From positions 1 to 24,886 of the forward strand of contig CAMDBK010000010.1 of NCBI GenBank assembly GCA_945889235.1: a stretch of DNA of 24,886 nucleotides, read 5' to 3'. The notes beneath the pieces were generated by a model. It did not search any database and was not told the DNA's origin. It saw nothing but the letters and a program-made list of their open reading frames with translations. This document shows positions 7,807 through 15,078 of this stretch, in pieces; positions within the stretch are counted from its first letter, which is position 1; every line of letters starts with the position of its first letter. The stretch is from Chitinophaga pinensis. Lineage in GTDB: Bacteria > Bacteroidota > Bacteroidia > SXHM01. Both the position numbers and the translations under genes were made by a program.

Positions 7807-8568
7807 TTATTTCCCCGAAAATTCTTTTTTAATCCGCTTCATGTAATTAGAAGCATAAACAAAATCATTGATCTCCTGATTATCGGTGCGGAGAATTTCT
7901 TCGTTGCTTCCTTCCCACCATTTCTGACCTTGATAAATGAAAATAATATTGTCGCCAATTTCCATTACGGAATTCATATCGTGAGTGATTACAACGGTGG
8001 TGATGTTAAACTCTTCGGTGATTTCTTTGATGAGGTTATCAATTACAATGGAGGTCTTTGGGTCAAGTCCGGAGTTGGGTTCATCACAGAAAAGGTATTT
8101 TGGATTCATGGCGATGGCACGGGCAATGGCTACGCGTTTTTTCATTCCACCGCTTATTTCGGAAGGATAGAGATGATTGGTGTTGACAAGGTTTACGCGG
8201 TTAAGGCAAAAGTTGGCTCGTTCCAATTGTTCTTCATTACTCTTGCCGGAAAAGATGGTGAGCGGGAACATTACATTTTCCTGCACGGTAAGTGAATCAA
8301 AGAGAGCACCTCCCTGAAAAAGCATTCCCAGTTCCTGGCGTATTTCTTTTTTCTCTTCGAAATTCATGGACAGAAAATCGCGGCCATCAAACTCGACATG
8401 ACCTTCATCAACGGGCATTAAGCCTACCATGCATTTGGTTAAAACTGTTTTGCCGCTTCCGCTCTGGCCAATAATAAGGTTAGCTTTTCCGGGAAGAAAT
8501 TTTGCTGAAATGTTTTTCAGCACATGGTTATCGTCAAATGATTTGGAAATGTTTTTTATTTCTATCAT
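7807..8568 (-). CDS. mlaF: MlaF-like ABC transporter ATPase
   Basis: A 253-residue ATPase that would power phospholipid movement between inner and outer membrane together with an MlaE-type permease. Visible motifs are Walker A GQSGSGKT (34-41), the Q-loop region LGMLFQGGALFDSLTV typical of MlaF-type ATPases, the signature SGGMKKRVAIARA, Walker B YLFCDEP, and the switch histidine in V-V-I-T-H-D-M. The start M-I-E-I-K at 8568 is chosen over an upstream in-frame start at 8625 because it gives the normal family N-terminus and an ATGA overlap with the mlaE stop. It converges with mfd across 49 bases in which I see no clear terminator. No mlaD follows. Confidence 0.92.
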   Translation of the reverse strand: MIEIKNISKSFDDNHVLKNISAKFLPGKANLIIGQSGSGKTVLTKCMVGLMPVDEGHVEFDGRDFLSMNFEEKKEIRQELGMLFQGGALFDSLTVQENVMFPLTIFSGKSNEEQLERANFCLNRVNLVNTNHLYPSEISGGMKKRVAIARAIAMNPKYLFCDEPNSGLDPKTSIVIDNLIKEITEEFNITTVVITHDMNSVMEIGDNIIFIYQGQKWWEGSNEEILRTDNQEINDFVYASNYMKRIKKEFSGK

Positions 8569-9308
8569 ACCAGCAAAACCTGCGTAAGAAAAAAGTTGGA
8601 AAGCAAAACCAGAATAATACTCCACACCACCGCACGTGTACTTGAAATTCCAACTTCAAGTGCGCCTCCATCGGTATAATAACCCTGATAAGCTGACACC
8701 GATGAAATAACAAAAGCAAACACCACTGTTTTTTCAAGTGCGTACTGAACATAATAAGGAGTGAATGCAAACTGTATTCCATAAACATACTCATAACTGG
8801 TTACCACGCCAGCCAATATTCCAAAGAGCCAGCCTCCAAAAATGCTTAGGAACATACTCATTAAAATAATGAATGGGTTTATTATAACGGAGGCTACTAT
8901 TTTTGGAAGAATGAGATGTGTAGAGGGATTGACACCCATTATTTCAAGTGCATCAATCTGGTCGGTAACGCGCATGGTGCCTATTTCTGAGGCGATGTTG
9001 GAGCCTACTTTACCGGCAAGGATAATGCTGATAATGGTTGGTGCAAGTTCTAAGATAGTCGTATCGCGTGTTGCCAGACCTACGGCATAAAGTGGTATCC
9101 ACGGACTGGTGAAACTGTAAGCGCTTTGAATGGTTATTACCGCGCCCATAAAAATGGAAACAAGGGCTACAATGCCTATGCTTCCCCAGCCGAGATTATC
9201 TAATTCCTGGAAAAGACGTTTGCGGAATATGCCCCATTTTTCGGGAACGCTGAAGGCTTGCTTCATGAGCATGAAGTAGCGCCCGGTATGGAAAAGGAGT
9301 TTCAGCAT
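8565..9308 (-). CDS. mlaE: MlaE-family lipid ABC transporter permease
   Basis: A 247-residue integral membrane permease of the MlaE family (formerly DUF140), the membrane core of a lipid transporter. It has an N-terminal interfacial helix and about five membrane spans. Family hallmarks are FMGAVITIQSAYSF, ELAPTIISIILAGKVGSNIASE, the cytoplasmic coupling segment E-I-G-T-M-R-V-T-D-Q-I-D-A-L and G-V-N-P-S-T-H-L-I-L-P. The stop codon overlaps the mlaF start (ATGA), indicating a two-gene operon. The MCE-domain partner MlaD is not encoded next to it, so it must be supplied elsewhere if this is an Mla system. Confidence 0.92.
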   Translation of the reverse strand: MLKLLFHTGRYFMLMKQAFSVPEKWGIFRKRLFQELDNLGWGSIGIVALVSIFMGAVITIQSAYSFTSPWIPLYAVGLATRDTTILELAPTIISIILAGKVGSNIASEIGTMRVTDQIDALEIMGVNPSTHLILPKIVASVIINPFIILMSMFLSIFGGWLFGILAGVVTSYEYVYGIQFAFTPYYVQYALEKTVVFAFVISSVSAYQGYYTDGGALEVGISSTRAVVWSIILVLLSNFFLTQVLLV

Positions 9309-9410
9309 TTGTTAAGGGCTGCTAAAATACAGATTTTAAATGTTGTGATACGATTTAGAAAATCATTTTAAGTTACATTCTCTTAATAATAACCAACCCC
9401 TAAAAAACCA

Positions 9411-9441
9411 TTTGGCAGATTAACTCCCTTTTATACCTTTA
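9411..9441 (+). promoter_or_regulatory. Likely promoter of the T9SS adhesin operon
   Basis: A TTTG -33 box at 9411-9414 is followed after 19 bases by TACCTTTA at 9434-9441, a 7-of-8 match to the Bacteroidota -7 consensus TAnnTTTG. Transcription would begin about 50 bases before the adhesin ATG at 9498. The rest of the 189-base gap between mlaE and the adhesin is AT-rich and shows no other feature I can support; no good promoter for mlaE was found there. Confidence 0.5.
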
Positions 9442-9497
9442 CCGCCCGTTTTCATTTACCCTGAAAACAAGGACTTTAGAAACATAACATAAAACCA

Positions 9498-12400
9498 ATG
9501 TTCAAACGAATTTTTACCTTACTGATTACTGTGCTGATATTAATTGCCAATTGTCAATTGTCAATTGTTAATTGTTCAGCCCAAACCACCTTTCGCCTGA
9601 GCTATGATGTAGCAAGTTTTGATATTGCTGCAGGCATGGTTCAAAGCCCGGCAGGTGATTACTACATTGCCGGAACCAATGCCACTTTTATTCCGCTTTA
9701 CGGAAATATTATAAAGATTGATGCCAACGCTACGTTTCAATGGGCAAAATCGTATGTAGGCGGAGTTGCAACTGATTTTTCTGATATCAAAAATGTAAGC
9801 ACCGGTGGACTTATTATTTCAGGCTCGTCTTCATCCGGAGGAGCAATTCTCATAAAAATAGATGCCAGCGGAAACATTGTATGGGCAAACCGTTACCAGT
9901 GTCCCGATATTCCAAGCGGCAACAACTCCGAAGAATCAGCTTATGCCGTAACTGAAACATCAGACGGAGGATTTCTGGTAGGCGGAAGCGTAAGCTATTT
10001 TTGGGATGGGGTAAGTGGCACCACCGTAGATACATCAAGCGCTCTCGGCTTTAAAGTAGATGCCAGCGGTAACCTGCTCTGGAGCAGGGTTTGGGTTATA
10101 CCAACCCCTATTGCAGACGAACATTTTATTAATGACATTGTGGAATCAGCTGATGGTTATTTCTTTGTTGGCGAATCAGCAGACGGAAGCCAGACTATGA
10201 GTAGTGATGGTGATTATCCCCGTGCTGCACTTCTTATTAAAACGTCCACAACTGGAACCCTCACCTATCTGCGAAGATGGGGAGCAGGCAACAGCAGTTC
10301 GCAGGGTATAAACTGTGCGATAAAACTTACCGGAGGAGCTAATGCGGGAAGAATTTTATTAGGCGGTTACGATGATGTAAACGCATTTTTAATCAGTGTG
10401 GAAGGCACAGGAAGTACACCCACCATGGGCACTTTCAACCGCAGAATAAACGGGGTGGCATTTCCGCCATCCACTTTTGTTATTCAGGACATCATGGAAA
10501 ATTCAGACGGGAATTTTTCAGCCATTGGAATGAACATACAGTTATTTAATTTTTACAGTTCCATTCTGAAAATAAACAGCGGTTCAGGAGCATTAATGTT
10601 TGGAAGGGGTTATTTACCAATAGGTCCTTTAGCCGCCATTTTACCCGAAGGCGGCCTTGCCAATGATGGCGGGTACATGATGGCCATGACCGACCAGCAG
10701 ACCGGTGGTTTTAATTATAACATTATAAAAACCGATAATTTGGGAAACATGGGTTCCGGTTCAACAGGTTCATCCTGCGGTGTAACTACATTAACTCCGG
10801 GAACTGCTGCTTACAGTGTAACACTCAGCACCCCCACTTTTACAGAATATACAAACCCCGCTTCACGATCAGCCTTTACCCCAACAGTTACTGCTCTTAC
10901 TCCCACACCAACAACAGATTGCAGCAGTATTCCCTGTACACCTCCACCCAATCCAACATCTACATCCGGTACAACTATTTGTCAGGGTCAAAGCGCCACA
11001 ATTAATGCCAGCGGAAGCGGCTCGGTTACCTATAATGTTTGGACTGCATCAACAGGCGGAACAAACCTTGGAGCAACACCGCTTTCTGTTTCCCCTTCTT
11101 CCACTACTACGTATTATGTGGAAGCATACAATTCAACAACAAGCTGTTCAAGCACAGCCCGAACAGCAGTTACTATAACCGTTATTCCTACCCAAAACCC
11201 TGCATGGACGGCTCCTGCAAATCAATGTATAGACGGAGGTGCAATTAACCTAAATACAACCATAACCGGAACCACAGGCGGAACATTTACAGGACCGGGA
11301 GTTAGTGGAAATACATTTACTCCATTAACAGCTGGAGCGGGTACCCATACCATAACGTATACTGTAGGCCCATCACCCTGCACAGTAACTCAACAACATA
11401 CTATCACTGTTGAACCTGCTGTTACTGCTACATGGAATGCCCCCGCAACATCCTGTCAGGCTGCAGGAACAATAAATCTCTCAACACTAATTACCGGAAC
11501 AACAGGCGGAACATTTACAGGAGCGGGTGTTACCGGAAACATTTTTGACCCCGTTGCAGCAGGAGTAGGAACGCACAGCATTACCTACACCGTTGGCAAT
11601 TCACCTTGTCAGGCATCATCAACACAAAGTATAACAGTTGTTACCGATGTTGACCCTGCTTGGACTTCCCCCGGAGCCATCTGTGAATCATCGGGCAGCA
11701 TAAACCTGAATACCTTAATTACCGGAACAAGTGGCGGAACATGGAGCGGAACAGGTGTTACGGGAAATACCTTTAACCCAATCGGATTATCAGGTGCTAT
11801 TGCTGTTACCTACACCGTTGGAAATTCGCCCTGCGCTGAGGTATTAACACAAAGCATTTCTGTTACCACAGCCGTTTCAGCAGCATGGACAACCCCCGGG
11901 ACTATTTGTGAAGCGGCAGGAAACGTAAACCTCTCAGCGTTGGTAACCGGCAGTCCGGGTGGAAGCTGGAGCGGAACAGGCGTTACAGGAACATCATTTA
12001 ACCCAACAGGTTTATCAGGACCCATTGCTATTACCTACAGCGTGGGTGTTACGCCTTGCAGCGATGCACAAACATTTAATATCACCGTTACACCGGATGT
12101 AAATCCTGCATGGACTTCACCCGGTGCTATCTGCGAATCCACCGGAACAATTAACCTGACTACATTATTGACAGGCACAGCAGGCGGAACCTGGAGCGGA
12201 CAAGGTGTAACAGGAAACATCTTTAACCCTTCAGGTTTATCAGGAAATATTTCAGTTACCTACACCGTTGGAACATCGCCTTGCGTTGAAACTTCAACAC
12301 AAAGTATTGCTGTAACATCTACAGTTTCTGCTGAGTGGACTACCCCCGGAACTATTTGCGAAGCGGCAGGAAATGTGAATCTTTCTCCACTTGTAACCGG

Positions 12401-14021
12401 CAACCCCGGAGGAACATGGAGCGGAACCGGAGTTACCGGAACTACATTTAACCCAACAGGTCTGAGCGGACCAATTGCACTTACCTACAGTGTTGGCGTT
12501 ACTCCCTGCTCGGATACAAAAACCTATAACATTACCGTTGTTGCAAACGTTGACCCCGCATGGACTGCACCATCTACTATTTGTGAGGTGCAGGGAGTTA
12601 TTCATTTAAATACCTTGTTAACAGGAACAACAGGAGGCACCTGGAGTGGAACAGGAGTTGTTTCAGGAGTTGACTTTGACCCTACAGGTTTAACCGGACA
12701 ATCGGTTTCAATTACTTACACCGTAGGAACTGCACCCTGCGTTGAAACACAAGCCCACAGTATTTCCATCACCAACGTTTCGGCTGCATGGGCAGCACCG
12801 GATTCTATTTGCCAAAGCGATGGAACACTTTCATTAAATTCTCTTGTTACCGGAACTGTGGGTGGAAACTGGAGCGGAACCGGTGTTTGGGGCAATAGTT
12901 TTGACCCTAGTAGTTTGTCGGGATTGGTTTCGGTTACCTACACCGTTGGTACTGCTCCCTGCGTTGACTCCTTAACTATTGAAATTGCCGTTAAAGCCTC
13001 CCCTGATGACCCAACCGTTACAGCTTCGGCAGGCGTAATTTGCATTGGTGATGAAACAACACTAACAGCTACAGGCACAGGTGCTGTTGGATTTAATGTT
13101 TACTCTGCCTCTACCGGAGGAAATCTTTTAGGAACAACTCCTCTCACCGTTTCGCCAACACAAACTACCACTTATTATGTGGAATCTGAAAGTGCAAGCG
13201 GTTGCATAAACCTAGGCGGACGCGAACCAGTAACGGTTACTGTAAATGATTTACCCATTGTGGATGCGGGTGCTAACCAAACTATCTGCGATGGTTCTTC
13301 AGCACAACTTACCGCAACCGGTGGCGTTACGTATGTATGGAATACAGGCAGTGAAGGTCCTACGGTTACGTATACTCCCACTACTGATACATGGTACAAC
13401 GTTACTGTTACCGATAACAATGGTTGTGTAAATTCAGACAGTGTGTTTGTTCAGGTTTTTCATCCGGATTCTATTACTGCAGTACCCGATTATGCAACTG
13501 GAGAAAATGAAACTCCCTTATCTATCAATGTTGTAAATAATGACATCCAAAGCTGGGGAGTTGTTCATGTAGTTACACAGCCTGAACACGGAAATGCCAT
13601 TGTGGAAAGTGATAACTCAATCACCTATAATCCTATCGGTGGTTATGAGGGGAATGATACCATTGTATATGCCATCTGCGATTCCTTTTGTGGTGATTTT
13701 TGTGACGAAACATTTGTAGTGATTGAAAATATCACCTTCTTTATTCCCGAAGGTATTTCACCCAACGATGATGGTAAGAATGATGAGTTTGAAATCGTAG
13801 GTTTATTCAAATTTCCAAAACATCATTTACAGATTTTCAACCGATGGGGTGATTTGATTTACGATGCAGAACCCTATGCTAACGACTGGCACGGACAAAC
13901 CAACAAAGGCATGGTGCTGGGCGGTGATGCTGTAGTGGAAGGAACGTATTTCTACATCTTCTACCCAAATGCGCCCGAAGTGGAAACCAAAAAAGGAACT
14001 ATTGAATTACGGAAACAATAA
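9498..14021 (+). CDS. Giant secreted repeat adhesin with T9SS C-terminal sorting domain
   Basis: A 1507-residue exported protein. Order of parts: signal peptide (1-28, ending C-S-A-Q); a beta-propeller-like region (about 30-445) built from blades of the type D-G-G-F-L-V-G-G-S ... G-N-L-L-W-S; an Ig-like domain (about 481-565); eight tandem repeats of 74-76 residues (567-1168), each with WxxPxxIC, GGxWSGxGV, a Y-T/S-V-G strand and P-C; a second copy of the Ig-like domain; a PKD-like domain with CDGSSAQLTATGG; a V-V-N-N-D domain; and a C-terminal CHU_C/gliding-associated sorting domain (SPNDDGKNDEF, FNRWGDLIYDA, GTYFYIFY). Such domains direct type IX secretion of cell-surface proteins. Each tandem repeat has two conserved cysteines, possibly a disulfide. 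The gene leads an operon with PorP and a PorE-like gene. Oddity: the distal half of the signal peptide is encoded by five tandem heptamers. Ligand unknown. Confidence 0.92.
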   Translation: MFKRIFTLLITVLILIANCQLSIVNCSAQTTFRLSYDVASFDIAAGMVQSPAGDYYIAGTNATFIPLYGNIIKIDANATFQWAKSYVGGVATDFSDIKNVSTGGLIISGSSSSGGAILIKIDASGNIVWANRYQCPDIPSGNNSEESAYAVTETSDGGFLVGGSVSYFWDGVSGTTVDTSSALGFKVDASGNLLWSRVWVIPTPIADEHFINDIVESADGYFFVGESADGSQTMSSDGDYPRAALLIKTSTTGTLTYLRRWGAGNSSSQGINCAIKLTGGANAGRILLGGYDDVNAFLISVEGTGSTPTMGTFNRRINGVAFPPSTFVIQDIMENSDGNFSAIGMNIQLFNFYSSILKINSGSGALMFGRGYLPIGPLAAILPEGGLANDGGYMMAMTDQQTGGFNYNIIKTDNLGNMGSGSTGSSCGVTTLTPGTAAYSVTLSTPTFTEYTNPASRSAFTPTVTALTPTPTTDCSSIPCTPPPNPTSTSGTTICQGQSATINASGSGSVTYNVWTASTGGTNLGATPLSVSPSSTTTYYVEAYNSTTSCSSTARTAVTITVIPTQNPAWTAPANQCIDGGAINLNTTITGTTGGTFTGPGVSGNTFTPLTAGAGTHTITYTVGPSPCTVTQQHTITVEPAVTATWNAPATSCQAAGTINLSTLITGTTGGTFTGAGVTGNIFDPVAAGVGTHSITYTVGNSPCQASSTQSITVVTDVDPAWTSPGAICESSGSINLNTLITGTSGGTWSGTGVTGNTFNPIGLSGAIAVTYTVGNSPCAEVLTQSISVTTAVSAAWTTPGTICEAAGNVNLSALVTGSPGGSWSGTGVTGTSFNPTGLSGPIAITYSVGVTPCSDAQTFNITVTPDVNPAWTSPGAICESTGTINLTTLLTGTAGGTWSGQGVTGNIFNPSGLSGNISVTYTVGTSPCVETSTQSIAVTSTVSAEWTTPGTICEAAGNVNLSPLVTGNPGGTWSGTGVTGTTFNPTGLSGPIALTYSVGVTPCSDTKTYNITVVANVDPAWTAPSTICEVQGVIHLNTLLTGTTGGTWSGTGVVSGVDFDPTGLTGQSVSITYTVGTAPCVETQAHSISITNVSAAWAAPDSICQSDGTLSLNSLVTGTVGGNWSGTGVWGNSFDPSSLSGLVSVTYTVGTAPCVDSLTIEIAVKASPDDPTVTASAGVICIGDETTLTATGTGAVGFNVYSASTGGNLLGTTPLTVSPTQTTTYYVESESASGCINLGGREPVTVTVNDLPIVDAGANQTICDGSSAQLTATGGVTYVWNTGSEGPTVTYTPTTDTWYNVTVTDNNGCVNSDSVFVQVFHPDSITAVPDYATGENETPLSINVVNNDIQSWGVVHVVTQPEHGNAIVESDNSITYNPIGGYEGNDTIVYAICDSFCGDFCDETFVVIENITFFIPEGISPNDDGKNDEFEIVGLFKFPKHHLQIFNRWGDLIYDAEPYANDWHGQTNKGMVLGGDAVVEGTYFYIFYPNAPEVETKKGTIELRKQ
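9540..9574 (+). repeat. Five tandem YYAATTG heptamers in the adhesin signal peptide
   Basis: Units are TTAATTG, CCAATTG, TCAATTG, TCAATTG and TTAATTG, contiguous from 9540. They encode residues 15-26 (L-I-A-N-C-Q-L-S-I-V-N-C). Seven is not a multiple of three, so gain or loss of one or two units shifts the frame. This is the same heptamer as in the mfd insertion; the two share 19 identical bases and the peptide Q-L-S-I-V-N. Confidence 0.9.
11196..13001 (+). repeat. Eight tandem 222-228-bp coding repeats with 450-bp higher-order unit
   Basis: Repeat starts are at 11196, 11424, 11652, 11877, 12102, 12327, 12552 and 12780. Repeats 3 and 5 share PAWTSPGAICES, while 4 and 6 share WTTPGTICEAAGNVNLS, so 11652-12101 and 12102-12551 are two copies of a 450-bp dimer. 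This pattern is what a tandem duplication of a two-repeat block would leave. All units keep the reading frame. Confidence 0.92.
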
Positions 14022-14027
14022 AGAACC

Positions 14028-15074
14028 ATGAAAATATATTTAACGAACGAAAGTTGTCATGCTGAGCGTAGTCGAAGCATCAATTATTTGCGTTTGAATT
14101 TGCCCTTCGACTACGCTCAGGGTGACAAACAGTCAACATTAAAGCTGTTGATCAGTGCAATATTGCTGCTGTTTTGTTTTACCGCCTCCGCCCAGAGTCA
14201 ACTCCACCTCTCGCAATACATGCTGTATCAGCCAATGCTGAACCCTGCCTCTATTGCCAGCTACGATAACTTTAACGGAGCCCTGCTGTACCGCAAACAA
14301 TGGGTTGGGTTTACGGGCGCACCCAGCGTTCAGGGTTTGAGTTTCAATGCTCCACTGAAAGGCAAACGGCATTTTGTGGGTTTCACACTTTTCAACGATA
14401 AAATAAGTGTGAACAAGCGCCTTGACTTTGTTGCCACCTATGCTTACCGCCTTCCGCTGAGCGAAAAAAATTCCCTCTCTTTTGGTTTAAGCGCAGGTAT
14501 AGGAACACTGCAAAGCAACCTTGCAGATGTAGCCCTGGTAACCCCGGGCGACCCTGCTTTTTCCAACAACACACAAACGTTTGTAGCGCCACAATTCAAA
14601 TTTGGTATTTATTATTTTACTAAAAAGTTTTACGCAGGTTTTGCATTGCCTCGTTTACTCGACAGCAAAATAATTCCTGATGCAACAGGAACTGATTTGA
14701 ATAAAAAAACCAATTTCAGTTTTAAAACCATGCACTATCATTTTCATATAGGCCGCGTTTTTAAGTTGAGTGAAAAGTTTGACCTCAATACTTCCTTGTT
14801 ATTAAAGCAGGTAAGTGGTTCGCCAATGCAGTTGGATATTAATGCGCAGGTTAGCTATAACAATTTGGTTTCGGTTGGTGTAAGTTACCGCACCGCAAAA
14901 ATTATGGTGGCCATGCTCAACTTCCGTATTACCAAACATTTTAAACTGGCTTATGCCTATGATATTGATATGACCCCGATGAAAAATGTTTCGTCAAACA
15001 GTCATGAAATTATGCTCATTTTCCACCTGTTTCAGGAAAAAGCACCTGTAAAAATTGATGCACCGAGATTCTAA
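14028..15074 (+). CDS. PorP/SprF-family type IX secretion membrane protein
   Basis: A 348-residue outer-membrane beta-barrel protein of the PorP/SprF family, of which SprF of Flavobacterium johnsoniae is needed for secretion of the adhesin SprB. Hallmarks are L-S-Q-Y-M-L-Y-Q-P-M-L-N-P-A just after the signal peptide, then YRKQWVGFTGAPSVQ, and repeated barrel strands with aromatic ends to the C-terminus. The hydrophobic signal core L-K-L-L-I-S-A-I-L-L-L-F-C-F is followed by T-A-S-A-Q. The ATG at 14028, 6 bases after the adhesin stop, is the only ATG before this core, giving an n-region of about 40 residues. That excess is encoded by an inserted inverted repeat (14055-14126), seen as S-C-H-A-E-R-S-R-S and P-F-D-Y-A-Q-G-D. 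A downstream non-ATG start cannot be excluded. Confidence 0.9.
   Translation: MKIYLTNESCHAERSRSINYLRLNLPFDYAQGDKQSTLKLLISAILLLFCFTASAQSQLHLSQYMLYQPMLNPASIASYDNFNGALLYRKQWVGFTGAPSVQGLSFNAPLKGKRHFVGFTLFNDKISVNKRLDFVATYAYRLPLSEKNSLSFGLSAGIGTLQSNLADVALVTPGDPAFSNNTQTFVAPQFKFGIYYFTKKFYAGFALPRLLDSKIIPDATGTDLNKKTNFSFKTMHYHFHIGRVFKLSEKFDLNTSLLLKQVSGSPMQLDINAQVSYNNLVSVGVSYRTAKIMVAMLNFRITKHFKLAYAYDIDMTPMKNVSSNSHEIMLIFHLFQEKAPVKIDAPRF
14055..14126. repeat. Long inverted repeat within the PorP signal-peptide coding region
   Basis: Left arm 14055-14076 (TGTCATGCTGAGCGTAGTCG plus AA) and the reverse complement of right arm 14105-14126 agree at 20 of 22 bases, with a spacer of about 28 bases. This is a dispersed repeat type I know from many Bacteroidota genomes, usually between genes. 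Here it lies inside a coding sequence and stays in frame. Confidence 0.9.
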
Positions 15075-15078
15075 AAAG

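Noticed and set aside
7930..8295. Plus-strand open frame of 121 codons opposite mlaF
   Set aside because: Antisense to conserved ABC ATPase motifs; it has no support of its own.
9540..9577. Adhesin read as a lipoprotein (cysteines in I-A-N-C and I-V-N-C)
   Set aside because: Asparagine just before the cysteine does not fit a lipobox, and the S-A-Q end fits ordinary signal peptidase cleavage; the C-terminal sorting domain also fits secretion.
11810..12605. Long open frames on the minus strand opposite the adhesin repeats
   Set aside because: They recur with the 225-bp repeat period and mirror the repeat codon content; no signal, start context or family motif. They are shadows of the repeat array.
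11196..13001. Regularly spaced repeats that might suggest a CRISPR array
   Set aside because: The units are long, coding, contiguous and without spacers; they encode protein domains.
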